Numbered from the stretch's first letter, positions 1-7,579 are shown. The stretch is 13,430 nucleotides of DNA from an uncultured Treponema sp. (GCA_937892225.1 CALAUH010000260.1:1-13430); one strand, 5' to 3'. Notes: a model not told the origin generated them from the sequence alone. Made by a program: numbers and translations.

Positions 1-1246
1 GCATTTCCCATTGCTTCAATTGTATCTTTCATTTCCAGATGATCTGAATAATGTTCAAATACAGCTTGAGTTTTATGTCCTGATACCTGACGAATCATTC
101 TGTCATCATTTACAAGTGTTTTTGTTTCTGTACAGAATCCATGTCTCCAGCAGTGGAATCCAATCTTTTTAGGGTTTGGATAACCACATTCTTCCAAAGC
201 TCTATGAAGAGTCTCTGACAGACTGGTTTTACAGGATCCTTTCCAAAGAAAATAAATGAGTTTTCTTTATCGATAGAATATCTTGGATTAAATTCAACCA
301 TATGAAAAAGAGCTTCTCTTAATTCCTTTGAGATAGGGGCAGGTCTTTCTTCTCCATTCTTTGGAGTTTTAAGTCCTAAATGATCATCCCATCCGTGTGA
401 AATCCAGATGTAATTTTCATGAATATCACATACACGTAAAGCCTGAACTTCATCTGCTCGCATTCCTGTATACATAGCAAGAAGGTTAGCGAGACGTGAC
501 ATTTCATTTCCCCAGCCAACAGAAAAAACTTTTGAGACAAAGTCAGGACGAAGTATTTCCTTTTTCTTGGTGTTTTGTACTGTGACTTTTGGAATATCCT
601 GAAAGTTAGAGAACTGAGTAAGATGTTTCTGATGGGCCCAGTTCATTGCTACAACCATGACATCAACAATATCTTTTACTGTTTTAGAACAAAGCTTTTT
701 AATTCTTTCATCAGAAACACTATAAGATTGTTGTTATCTTAATTCTTCATTTTTACCTTCAAGGCGTGGTGCCCAGTATTTTTTTACTCTACCTAAAGCT
801 GTCTCAAAGTAAGTGTAGGATAATTGTTTTCCTAAAACAGCACGTTCTTCTCTGTATGGAGATTTATCGAAATCCCAGAATTCAAGAAGATAATCAACAG
901 CCTGTCTGCTTTCAGGAGAAGCTTTCAGAATACCTGAAACCAGATATTTCCTTTCAATGAGAATGTCCACAATGTTTTGAATATCATCATATTCAAAATC
1001 AAAAGTCTTAAGATTCTTCATCAGTTGAATTTTATCAACTTCTGTCATCTTAAGTTTTTCTTCTTTGGAATTTATTCTTTCAGGAATTTGACCTGAAGAA
1101 TACCATTGCATAGCAAGTTTTCTTGCTTCGTTGTAATTGGGAGTTCCAGTACTTTTGTGATTGGATAATGAACCGTCTTCCAATCGGAACTGGACGTAAT
1201 AGTTACCGCCCTGGCGACGTGTGTACAAATAATAAGGCTCAGCCAT
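1..1246 (-). pseudogene. Broken tyrosine recombinase / phage-type integrase, 3' end beyond window
   Basis: Site-specific tyrosine recombinase that would integrate or excise a mobile element. Reading begins at ATG 1246 (MAEPYYLYTRRQGG), chosen over a GTG three codons earlier because AAGGTGG lies 5 bases upstream of the ATG. A TAA at 734-736 interrupts the frame. The same frame continues directly after it (QQSYSVSDERIKKL) into the catalytic domain, which has the first arginine in YTGMRADEV. Near 227-230 one A appears to be missing from an A run in the minus strand. The frame shifts and ends falsely at 110. The other frame restores PKKIGFHCWRHGF (HxxR), QVSGHKT (GH) and the nucleophile tyrosine in FEHYSDH, and is open to position 1. 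All catalytic motifs survive, so decay is recent, or one lesion is a sequencing error. It sits next to tRNA-fMet, a common position for an integrase at an element's end. Confidence 0.88.
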
Positions 1247-1251
1247 GTAAA

Positions 1252-1258
1252 CCACCTT
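1252..1258 (-). promoter_or_regulatory. Shine-Dalgarno of the integrase
   Basis: AAGGTGG on the minus strand, 5 bases before ATG 1246. It fixes the start at that ATG rather than at the upstream in-frame GTG (1255), which falls inside the SD itself. Confidence 0.7.
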
Positions 1259-1270
1259 AAATTACCGTTC

Positions 1271-1298
1271 GAAAGACTTTCTACCAAGTCTTTCTACC
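1271..1298. repeat. 9-bp inverted repeat overlapping a 9-bp direct repeat upstream of integrase
   Basis: GAAAGACTT (1271-1279) and AAGTCTTTC (1286-1294) are perfect inverted copies separated by 6 bases. Overlapping them, CTTTCTACC occurs twice at a 13-bp offset (1277-1285 and 1290-1298). The position between the integrase start and the tRNA 3' end suggests a protein-binding site, such as a recombinase arm site, an excisionase site or an operator. No function can be read directly. Confidence 0.6.
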
Positions 1299-1351
1299 TT
1301 TTAATAAGTAGTTCCACGCTGAGCCTATTCAGTGATAAGTCAGAAGTGACC

Positions 1352-1376
1352 TAAATCCTTATAACATAAGGATTTA
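1352..1376. repeat. 11-bp perfect inverted repeat beside the tRNA-fMet 3' end
   Basis: TAAATCCTTAT (1352-1362) and ATAAGGATTTA (1366-1376) are perfect reverse complements around the 3-base centre AAC. The repeat begins 6 bases past the mature tRNA 3' end. It is AT-rich and no T tract follows on either strand, so it is a poor intrinsic terminator. It could help end or process the tRNA transcript, or be a recombinase or regulator site at the junction of the integrated element. Confidence 0.65.
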
Positions 1377-1382
1377 AGATTA

Positions 1383-1455
1383 TAGCGGGGGCAGGACTCG
1401 AACCTGCGGCCTCCGGGTTATGAGCCCGACGAGCTGCCAACTGCTCTACCCCGCG
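1383..1455 (-). tRNA. Initiator tRNA-fMet (anticodon CAT)
   Basis: The 73-nt minus-strand cloverleaf has acceptor strands CGCGGGG and CCCCGCT, a D arm closed by GAGC/GCTC, an anticodon arm with loop CTCATAA (anticodon CAT), and a T arm GCAGG-TTCGAGT-CCTGC. Two marks identify the initiator rather than the elongator: position 1 is C and position 72 is U, so the first pair is mismatched, and three consecutive G-C pairs (GGG/CCC) sit next to the anticodon loop. CCA is not encoded, since the mature end is followed by TAATC. It carries formyl-methionine to start codons. The neighbouring integrase suggests that this gene's 3' end served as an attachment site. Confidence 0.96.
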
Positions 1456-1468
1456 TCGTATGGGGCAT

Positions 1469-1497
1469 ATAATAAAGAATTTAGGCAGTGTTGTCAA
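1469..1497 (-). promoter_or_regulatory. Sigma-70 promoter of tRNA-fMet
   Basis: On the minus strand, TTGACA (1492-1497, a perfect -35) is followed after exactly 17 bp by TATTAT (1469-1474). Transcription would begin near 1462, about 7 bases before the mature tRNA 5' end at 1455. This is the best-matching promoter in the window, as expected for a stable RNA. Confidence 0.85.
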
Positions 1498-1520
1498 GAC
1501 TTAAGGATTAAATTTGTAGT

Positions 1521-2192
1521 TTAATTTTCGGATATTGATGTATATTTTACGCGGCATTCAATCAGTGCGAGTAAGATTACTGGAACTGCGAACCATTTTA
1601 ATCCGTTCTGGAAACCGGCAAAAAAGTCGTAGATTCCGTGTAAAAGGATTGCAATCACAAAGAAAGAAACTTTTGGTTTATTCTGTGACCATGTATAAAG
1701 GAACAAACCGCTTAATCCTGCGCAAGTCATATGAATTATATCTGAGCTGAATATTCTTACAAAAAGCTGTTTATAAAGTAATTCACCGCCTCGTTCGTAA
1801 TTTGAAGCTAATTTTTGTAAGAAATAAACTACTGATTCAAAACATCCAAGTGTTAATCCGAAAAGGAATGCTATGAGCAGATAGTTCAATGCTGATTTAT
1901 TTTTTCGTGGGATTGGAGAAAGTAACAGACATTTTATTGCTTCTTCAACAAATCCGTAGAGTAATAGTGATTTTAACAATTGTAATAAAATCGGGTGTCT
2001 TATAAGAATATTAAAATCTGGTAAAAAATACTGAATTGCAGAAATTGGTAAAACAGAAATTAATCCTAAAAGCATTGCTGCAAATAATGATTTTGTTGAA
2101 ATTTTGAACTTAAAACAAAAAATTAAAAATGCGAGTATGCAGGGAACAAAACAAATAATAATTGGTATAAAAATCATAGTTAAAGAATACAT
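1521..2192 (-). CDS. PrsW-family intramembrane metalloprotease
   Basis: A 223-residue polytopic membrane protein with about seven or eight hydrophobic segments. Residues are numbered from a TTG one codon upstream (2193-2195). It has the PrsW/CAAX-protease-like pattern: EEAIK at 84-88, the glutamate of GCFES near 120, histidine 155 in IIHMTCAG, and HGIYD at 186-190. In this family these conserved Glu and His residues are thought to bind zinc within the membrane. In Bacillus, PrsW makes the first cut of an anti-sigma factor; the substrate here is unknown and no sigma/anti-sigma pair is visible nearby. ATG 2192 is preferred, but no clear Shine-Dalgarno precedes either candidate. The gene diverges from the shikimate kinase-like gene across about 40 bp and is followed downstream by the tRNA promoter, with no terminator hairpin seen. 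Confidence 0.82.
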   Translation of the reverse strand: MYSLTMIFIPIIICFVPCILAFLIFCFKFKISTKSLFAAMLLGLISVLPISAIQYFLPDFNILIRHPILLQLLKSLLLYGFVEEAIKCLLLSPIPRKNKSALNYLLIAFLFGLTLGCFESVVYFLQKLASNYERGGELLYKQLFVRIFSSDIIHMTCAGLSGLFLYTWSQNKPKVSFFVIAILLHGIYDFFAGFQNGLKWFAVPVILLALIECRVKYTSISEN

Positions 2193-2198
2193 CAATCA

Positions 2199-2227
2199 TT
2201 GGAAATTTACAATCTTTGATATATAAT
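2199..2227 (+). promoter_or_regulatory. Promoter of the shikimate kinase-like gene; likely leaderless start
   Basis: TTGGAA (2199-2204, four of six consensus bases) is followed after 17 bp by a perfect TATAAT (2222-2227). The ATG starts at 2235, seven bases after the -10 box, so transcription should begin at or next to the A of the start codon. No Shine-Dalgarno is present. Confidence 0.7.
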
Positions 2228-2234
2228 ATTATTT

Positions 2235-2822
2235 ATGGAAGTAAAGGGTGAATCAATAATTTTAGTCGGATGTAAGGGTAGTGGAAAATCAACTCATGGT
2301 AAAAAACTGGCAGATGAGTTGCATTATGATTTTTATGATACTGATGTAATAATGAAAGAAATCTCTGGTTTTTCTCCAAGGGATTTGTATGCTCTTAAAG
2401 GTGTAAAACCATTTAAAATTGCGGAAACTCAGGCTTGCGAACTTATTGCAGGTATTGCTAAAGAAAAAAATATTGTTGTTGCTTCTGGTGGTGGGGTTTG
2501 TGATAATCCTGATGCAATGGATTTATTAAAAGAAGCCGGCATTCTTGTTCATATAAAAGTTCCTACTAAATTTGCTGTTTCAAGATGTATGAATAAAATT
2601 AAGAAAAATGAAAACGGTGAATTTGAAAATGTTCCTGCTTTTATAAAATTAAAAGGAAATGATACGATGTTTACTATCAGCAAGAGTCTTTATAACTGCC
2701 TTAAATTCAGAGGACAGAAATACGACTTCTATGCTGATATAACTGTGGATATAGATAAGGCTTCCAAAAAAGAAGCATATAAATCTCTTTTGCAAGCCGT
2801 ACGTAGATTTATTAAAGAATAG
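2235..2822 (+). CDS. aroK: Shikimate kinase-like P-loop kinase
   Basis: A 195-residue nucleoside-monophosphate-kinase-fold protein, slightly longer than typical shikimate kinases (about 170). In the shikimate pathway this enzyme uses ATP to phosphorylate shikimate in the cytoplasm. Visible motifs: Walker A GCKGSGKST at 12-20, the substrate-site DTD at 35-37, the glycine motif ASGGGV at 84-88, and a late arginine (149) followed by YADITVDID, which matches the end of the family. Two oddities stand out. The usual substrate-binding arginine in FRxxE is lysine here (FKIAE, 60-64), and the lid region (about 120-148) is longer and less conserved. No other aromatic-pathway gene is nearby, so substrate specificity is unproven. 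The gene is probably leaderless. Its TAG touches the stop of the convergent slyD-like gene. Confidence 0.82.
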   Translation: MEVKGESIILVGCKGSGKSTHGKKLADELHYDFYDTDVIMKEISGFSPRDLYALKGVKPFKIAETQACELIAGIAKEKNIVVASGGGVCDNPDAMDLLKEAGILVHIKVPTKFAVSRCMNKIKKNENGEFENVPAFIKLKGNDTMFTISKSLYNCLKFRGQKYDFYADITVDIDKASKKEAYKSLLQAVRRFIKE

Positions 2823-3392
2823 TTATTTCTGGTTTTTGCAGACTCCAGTTCCACCGCAACCATCGCAGTCTTCGTTTCCACAGCCGTTTCCATCACAGTC
2901 ACCGCCGCAGCCACCACAACCTCCGCATCCTCCGAAAGAATTCAACTGATCTAATTCTTCCTGTGTTGGATCTCGAACTTCTACAACTTCAATATCAAAA
3001 TAGAGAGTTTTTCCTGCAAGTTCGTGGTTTCCGTCAACTTTGATTTTATCACCATTAATTTCTACAACTTTTACAATCATAGGACCTGCTGGTGTTTGAA
3101 CTGAAAATTCCATTCCAACTTCGATTGGTGCTGTTGTATCAAATTTATCTTTTGGAACGTCAACTACTAATTTTTCGTTTCTTTCGCCATAAGCATCTTT
3201 TGCTTCTACTACAGTGCTGAATTTATCACCGGCAGTTTTTCCTTCAAGGGCTTTTTCAAGTCCGGGAATCAAGAATCCGTTTCCATGTAAATATGCTAAT
3301 GGTTCGGCTCCGTTTGATGTATCCATTACATCACCTTTATCATTTTTTAAGGTGTAATGAATTGCGACAAATTTATCTTTAACTATATTCAT
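2823..3392 (-). CDS. slyD: SlyD-type FKBP peptidyl-prolyl isomerase with Cys-rich tail
   Basis: A 189-residue cytoplasmic protein. An N-terminal FKBP half (VAIHYTLKNDKGDVMDTS, then the loop FLIPGLEKALEGKTAGD) is followed by an insert-in-flap chaperone segment at about 70-120 (AYGERNEKLVVDVPKD...). FKBP resumes at NHELAGKTLYFDIEVVEV (122-139), the SlyD layout. SlyD isomerises proline bonds, assists folding, and in enteric bacteria delivers nickel through a metal-binding tail. Here the tail (about 152-189) is glycine-rich with eight cysteines and no histidine, unlike the His-rich E. coli tail, so metal binding is inferred from composition. ATG 3392 lies one base after the stop of the Nfu gene, and GAAGGA inside that gene is the nearest SD-like sequence, so the two genes are likely translationally coupled. 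Its stop directly abuts the stop of the convergent kinase gene. Confidence 0.9.
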   Translation of the reverse strand: MNIVKDKFVAIHYTLKNDKGDVMDTSNGAEPLAYLHGNGFLIPGLEKALEGKTAGDKFSTVVEAKDAYGERNEKLVVDVPKDKFDTTAPIEVGMEFSVQTPAGPMIVKVVEINGDKIKVDGNHELAGKTLYFDIEVVEVRDPTQEELDQLNSFGGCGGCGGCGGDCDGNGCGNEDCDGCGGTGVCKNQK

Positions 3393-3393
3393 A

Positions 3394-3663
3394 TTAGAAA
3401 TCCAATCCTTCGCCGTAGTTTACTGCATTGTCCTGTACAACTTCTGAAATTTCAGGACATGCATCTTTTAAGTAACGTTCAATTCCCATCTTAAGAGTCA
3501 TTAATGCCATTGGGCAGCTTCCACATGCTCCTGTTAAATTAAGATGAACTTTTTTTTCTTCATCAATACAGACAAATTCCATATCACCGCCGTCAGCCTG
3601 TAACTGTGGACGGAACATTTCTAATGCTTCTTTTACTGTTTCTTCTAAAGATTGATTGTTCAT
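3394..3663 (-). CDS. NifU C-terminal-domain (Nfu-type) Fe-S scaffold/carrier
   Basis: An 89-residue protein that is just the NifU C-terminal domain. This domain assembles or carries a 4Fe-4S cluster between two subunits and hands it to target enzymes. The core pattern is present: FRPQLQADGGDMEFV near 17-31, then LTGACGSCPMA with the paired cysteines 47 and 50. An in-frame ATG exists nine codons upstream (3690), but AGGAG sits 5 bases before ATG 3663, so the shorter start is chosen. A -10-like TATTAT is at 3698-3703, with no convincing -35. The gene follows the antiporter after 72 bp and is followed one base later by the slyD-like gene, so these two small genes are probably co-transcribed. Confidence 0.9.
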   Translation of the reverse strand: MNNQSLEETVKEALEMFRPQLQADGGDMEFVCIDEEKKVHLNLTGACGSCPMALMTLKMGIERYLKDACPEISEVVQDNAVNYGEGLDF

Positions 3664-3668
3664 TTTGG

Positions 3669-3673
3669 CTCCT
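3669..3673 (-). promoter_or_regulatory. Shine-Dalgarno deciding the Nfu start
   Basis: AGGAG on the minus strand, 5 bases before ATG 3663. It favours the 89-residue form over a start at ATG 3690. Confidence 0.75.
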
Positions 3674-3735
3674 ATAAAAAAATCTTTCATATTTAAGATA
3701 ATATATTATTTAAAAAAAGTCATTTAATTAGTGGT

Positions 3736-5466
3736 TTAATTGTCTAATTCATCAAGTTTTCTATGTAAATCAATTATTTTTGTATGTAAATAATGGTCAA
3801 CGGTAGATTTTTCTAAGATTCCTAAAGCGTCTCCTTCTGAATCAACGATTGGCATTGCATCAATATCATTGTCTTCAAATAACTGATATGCTTCGGGAAG
3901 TGTCGTAGAAGGTTTTACTGTAATTTTAGGATAGTCCATAACGTCCATTGCAAGCATTGATTCTGCAAAATCACCAATCTGTAAAATTTCTTTAAGATGA
4001 TTAAGACTGATTATTCCTACGAGTTTTCCTTCTTTGTTTTTTACGACGTAATTTAAATATTGATTCTTACTGAAAGAGTTTAATATTTTGTATAATTTTT
4101 CATTTTCTTCTACGATTGATTTTGAATCATAATCACAGATTTTTTCATTGCGTGAAGTTATATCGGTTACTCTTGTATTTTTTTTGATATCATCAATTGT
4201 AATATTAAGGTTGCATTCTCCAGCTTTAGTAACGCCTATTTTTACGAACATTGGTCCAATCAGCTGAACTATAAAAGTTGTTGCTGTGATTATTAAAAGA
4301 ATTTCTGGTCCGATAGAAGTTGTAAAATCATTTCCTGCTGCTATTGAAAGACCAATTGCAACTCCGGCCTGACTTAAAAGACAGTAGGGCAGATATTTTT
4401 GTACAGTTTTTGGAGCTTTTGTTAGCCATGCACCGAAACTTGCACCGATTGATTTTCCGAGTGTTCTTCCGATTACATATACAATTGCAAGTAAACCTAA
4501 GAATGGTGTTATTATCCAGATGTTTAATTTTGCTCCGACTAATACAAAAAATAAAACATAGATTGGCGGTGTGTATTTTTCAATTAACGGAAAAACTGAT
4601 TTTGTTTTTGCTGGTGCATAGTTAACCATTACAAAACCAAGGCTCATTGCAGCAAGAATATTATTTAATCCTAATACTTCGTTTATTCCTGTACATAAAA
4701 AGAGACATCCGAGAGAGAAAGTTAATATTCTTCCTTCCTGATTTAAAAGTCGTTTTGTTATAAAGGTTAGTAAAAATCCGAATGCGGCACCAATCAGCAT
4801 GGAACCGAATATGTCTTTTATTATATTTAGAATCTGAGCCCAGAAGCCGAGTGTGTTACCGCCGATAATTGGTGTAATTATTGTAGATGCGATTGTGTAT
4901 AAAATTAATGCTACTGCATCATCCATTGCAACGATTCCGTAAACGGTTGTTGTTAAAGGACCTTTTGTTCTGTATTCAACTAAAACATCGGTTGTTGCTG
5001 CAGGTGCGGTTGCTGAACATATTGCACCAAGAATTAATCCTAAGGAAATTGCATGTGCAAAGTCTTTTGTTACCAGCCATACTAAAAAAGTGATTAGAGC
5101 ACTTACTACAATTGCAGGTGTAATTGCTTCGAATAAAAGAATGCTTACAAACTGTTTACCGTATTTTTTTATTACGTCAATTTTTAATTCACCGCCGATT
5201 AAAAATCCTATTAAAGAAAGTGCAACTGTACTTATAGGATCAAGGGATGCAATAACGTTTGGTTCAAGAATGTGTAATCCTGAAGAACCGATAATTATTC
5301 CTATTACGATGTAGCCGACAACCTGAGGAATTCTTAATTTCTGGAAGAGCCATCCTCCAATTGCACCAACAAATAAAATGAGTCCTAATAATAAAACTAA
5401 TTGAGTTGCTTGAATTTTCGTAAAATGGAAAAAAGAAGGTAAAAGAGTCGCAAAGGGGTCTGACAT
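3736..5466 (-). CDS. CPA2-family cation/proton antiporter with C-terminal CBS pair
   Basis: A 576-residue inner-membrane transporter. About twelve hydrophobic segments cover residues 20-405. RIPQVVGYIVIGIIIG (45-60), SATAPAATTDVL (151-162) and a two-aspartate motif AMDDAVALI (D182, D183) are typical of CPA2 Na+(K+)/H+ exchangers, in which the aspartates carry ion and proton. The C-terminus (about 425-570) holds two CBS-like units, ending KITVKPSTTLPEAYQLFE...MPIVDSEGDALGIL. CBS pairs usually bind adenine nucleotides and gate transport, replacing the TrkA-N domain of KefB-like proteins. Start ATG 5466 has AGAGGA upstream. It lies one base after the stop of the lytic transglycosylase gene, so the two are surely co-transcribed. 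The ion (Na+ or K+) cannot be told from the sequence. Confidence 0.9.
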   Translation of the reverse strand: MSDPFATLLPSFFHFTKIQATQLVLLLGLILFVGAIGGWLFQKLRIPQVVGYIVIGIIIGSSGLHILEPNVIASLDPISTVALSLIGFLIGGELKIDVIKKYGKQFVSILLFEAITPAIVVSALITFLVWLVTKDFAHAISLGLILGAICSATAPAATTDVLVEYRTKGPLTTTVYGIVAMDDAVALILYTIASTIITPIIGGNTLGFWAQILNIIKDIFGSMLIGAAFGFLLTFITKRLLNQEGRILTFSLGCLFLCTGINEVLGLNNILAAMSLGFVMVNYAPAKTKSVFPLIEKYTPPIYVLFFVLVGAKLNIWIITPFLGLLAIVYVIGRTLGKSIGASFGAWLTKAPKTVQKYLPYCLLSQAGVAIGLSIAAGNDFTTSIGPEILLIITATTFIVQLIGPMFVKIGVTKAGECNLNITIDDIKKNTRVTDITSRNEKICDYDSKSIVEENEKLYKILNSFSKNQYLNYVVKNKEGKLVGIISLNHLKEILQIGDFAESMLAMDVMDYPKITVKPSTTLPEAYQLFEDNDIDAMPIVDSEGDALGILEKSTVDHYLHTKIIDLHRKLDELDN

Positions 5467-5467
5467 T

Positions 5468-7570
5468 TTAAAGTCCTCTTAAAAAACTAAAGAATTGTTT
5501 GTAATTTTGTGAATCTGAATATGCAAATTCATAGAAAACTGATGCAGAAATAAGTTTTCGTCCGTATTCTCTTGTTTCTGAATATGGAACTGTTTCTAAG
5601 AATAAATCATCACTCATTTTTGATTTTGTACCGTAGTGAACCATTGAACTTTCCAGCCATCTGCGAACTCTTGTTATACCTGCGTTGTATGAGAAGAAGG
5701 CATGAAGTCTGTTATTGTCACATCTTTTTATTAATTCAGCCAGATAGAAAGTTCCGAATTCAATATTTGTATCTGGATCTGTTAAAGAATAATCTTTCTT
5801 TTTAATTTTTCTGGCAATATCTTCACCTGTCATTTCCATCAGTTGAGAAAGACCTACTGCTCCTGCGTGGCTTACTACTTCTGAATCAAAGAAACTTTCG
5901 CTTCTTATAAGTGCGTACATTGTTGAATTGTCTAATTCATATTTTTTTGATTTGCTGTTTATGAAATTTTTATAAAATTGAGGATAAACAAGCTGTAATT
6001 CATTTTTTGTCAAAGGTCTGTCGGTTATGTTTGCGGCTCTGGATGCGATTCTTACACTTTGAGGATAATATGCATGTTTTTGATCTCCGCATTTTGCTAA
6101 AAAAGAAGCAAGCTGCATAGATACATCTGTCGAAATTCCTTTGTTATAAAAGTTCAGCCATTCTGTATAGATTTTTTCAGGAAAACCAAAACGGATATAT
6201 CCTAATAATAATCTTTCTGCATCTTTATCTACAACAATTGTTTCTTTATTTGCAAATTGTGTCATGAAGTTTGAAAAATCTTTGTACGTTGCTCCAAGCT
6301 GATATAAAGCCATCATTCTGTAGTAATAATTTGTACCACATGCTAAAGCCCGTTCGAAGTAGTAAAGGGTGACTTCATCTTTTTTAGGCATTGGTATTTT
6401 GTTTAACTGTACAAGTCGTGCAAAAATATAAGATATTCTTGAAACGATTTCATCACTTGCATAACCGTCAATCTGTTCTATTAAAATTGGAAATAAATCC
6501 CAGTTGTCGCTTACTAAAAGTGTTGGAATTAATGTATCGAAAAAGTCATCAAAATATTCTGGATCTGACCATTGTTTTGCATATATACCGATATTTTTTA
6601 TTGTGTCGGAAAAAGAAAGATCAATTTTTGCATTTAAAAGATACCATAAAGCATTATCTTTTTGTTTTGCATCTTTTGTTGAATGAATTGCATTTTCAAA
6701 AGAATTTAAGCTTTGTGTTTTGTAAGTTTCTGCTTTTGCGTAAAGACGACCTGAATAAAACCAGAAATAAAATTCTGCTTCTGACTGTTTATAAAGGTTT
6801 GCAAGATTTGCAAATTTTGATGCGTTTTTCTTAAAATCTTCGCTGCCATATAAAAAGGCTTTTCCTAAATCTGAAGCAATCTGTCCTGTAGGTTCTAAAT
6901 CAGCTTTTGCTAAAAGATTGATGATATAATCACTTTTGTTAATTGCAGGTGAATAATCTCTGTTATATAAATCTATTCTAAAAGCAATGACTTTTTGTAT
7001 TCTGTTATAATCATCTTCGTTTTCCGGGAAAGGAAAAGATTCTTCTATAAATGAAAGATGTTCTTTTGTTAAAGGTCTGCTTATGAACCAGTAAAGTATA
7101 TCTTTAGAAATATCTTTATCTGCTCTTTTTATAAATGATTGAAATCTTAATTTTATAAGTTCGTTATTATCTTCTTTTATGTTTATATCTTCTGTTAATG
7201 AAATAACTTTATTTATTTCATCTGCTGAATAAAACTGTTTTGCTGCAATAATTTTTGTTTCTGTTTCCGGAAAGCGTTGAATCATTAATTCGCAGGTATT
7301 GTTTCTGTCTTGAACTGAACCTAAGGTTGCAAGACATTCAATACTTCGTTTTGCACAATAAGTTGAGCCTGAATTAAAACAGTTTTTGAATTTTAAAATT
7401 GCTTCGTTTTCCTGACCTTTTTGCAGGTATTGTAATCCTAAAAAATAATCTTTATCTGCAGGAAATTCTTCTTGTGGTGTTGTTGCAGAAGTTTCATTAC
7501 ATCCGGTTGTAAAAATTATTTGCAGTAAAAGTAATGTCGAAATGTATAAAAATTTTTTAAAATTAATCAC
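5468..7570 (-). CDS. Lipoprotein soluble-lytic-transglycosylase (Slt family)
   Basis: A 700-residue exported murein lyase. Residues 1-24 are a lipoprotein signal (basic start, hydrophobic core, then FTTGC with lipid-bearing Cys24); the loose lipobox fits spirochaetes. Residues about 40-520 are helical with TPR-like character (DYFLGLQYLQKGQENEAILKF), as in the ring-shaped superhelix of Slt70. The catalytic SLT domain spans about 545-650: Glu558 in ALIRSESFFDS is the predicted acid/base, followed by GAVGLSQLMEMTG (570-582) and FFSYNAG (625-631). It would cut glycan strands in the periplasm, leaving 1,6-anhydro ends. The start is GTG 7570 with AAGG 7 bases upstream. The gene begins 9 bp after the LysM gene and ends 1 bp before the antiporter, so LysM-Slt-antiporter form an operon. 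Confidence 0.92.
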   Translation of the reverse strand: MINFKKFLYISTLLLLQIIFTTGCNETSATTPQEEFPADKDYFLGLQYLQKGQENEAILKFKNCFNSGSTYCAKRSIECLATLGSVQDRNNTCELMIQRFPETETKIIAAKQFYSADEINKVISLTEDINIKEDNNELIKLRFQSFIKRADKDISKDILYWFISRPLTKEHLSFIEESFPFPENEDDYNRIQKVIAFRIDLYNRDYSPAINKSDYIINLLAKADLEPTGQIASDLGKAFLYGSEDFKKNASKFANLANLYKQSEAEFYFWFYSGRLYAKAETYKTQSLNSFENAIHSTKDAKQKDNALWYLLNAKIDLSFSDTIKNIGIYAKQWSDPEYFDDFFDTLIPTLLVSDNWDLFPILIEQIDGYASDEIVSRISYIFARLVQLNKIPMPKKDEVTLYYFERALACGTNYYYRMMALYQLGATYKDFSNFMTQFANKETIVVDKDAERLLLGYIRFGFPEKIYTEWLNFYNKGISTDVSMQLASFLAKCGDQKHAYYPQSVRIASRAANITDRPLTKNELQLVYPQFYKNFINSKSKKYELDNSTMYALIRSESFFDSEVVSHAGAVGLSQLMEMTGEDIARKIKKKDYSLTDPDTNIEFGTFYLAELIKRCDNNRLHAFFSYNAGITRVRRWLESSMVHYGTKSKMSDDLFLETVPYSETREYGRKLISASVFYEFAYSDSQNYKQFFSFLRGL

Positions 7571-7579
7571 AGGAAAACC

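Noticed and set aside
110..658. Separate 182-residue protein ending QKQKHL
   Set aside because: It is the middle of the broken integrase: its frame continues upstream to the TAA at 734, and its end is out of frame with the conserved C-terminal motifs.
1500..1512. TTAAGGATTAA resembling one arm of the 1352-1376 repeat, on the other side of the tRNA
   Set aside because: Only about 8 bases match and the sequence is AT-rich. Not enough to claim an att repeat pair.
2729..2917. Minus-strand frame of 62 codons (V/T/A-rich)
   Set aside because: Out-of-frame shadow of the Cys/Gly tail of the slyD-like gene and the antisense of aroK.
3699..3738. Possible terminator between antiporter and nfu (AATTA...TAATT then T7)
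   Set aside because: The stem is only 5 A/T pairs and the T tract starts several bases later. Too weak to call; operon read-through remains possible.
6391..6834. Plus-strand frame of 147 codons inside the lytic transglycosylase gene
   Set aside because: Antisense shadow; its composition is rich in L, H, F and R, with no domain or RBS.
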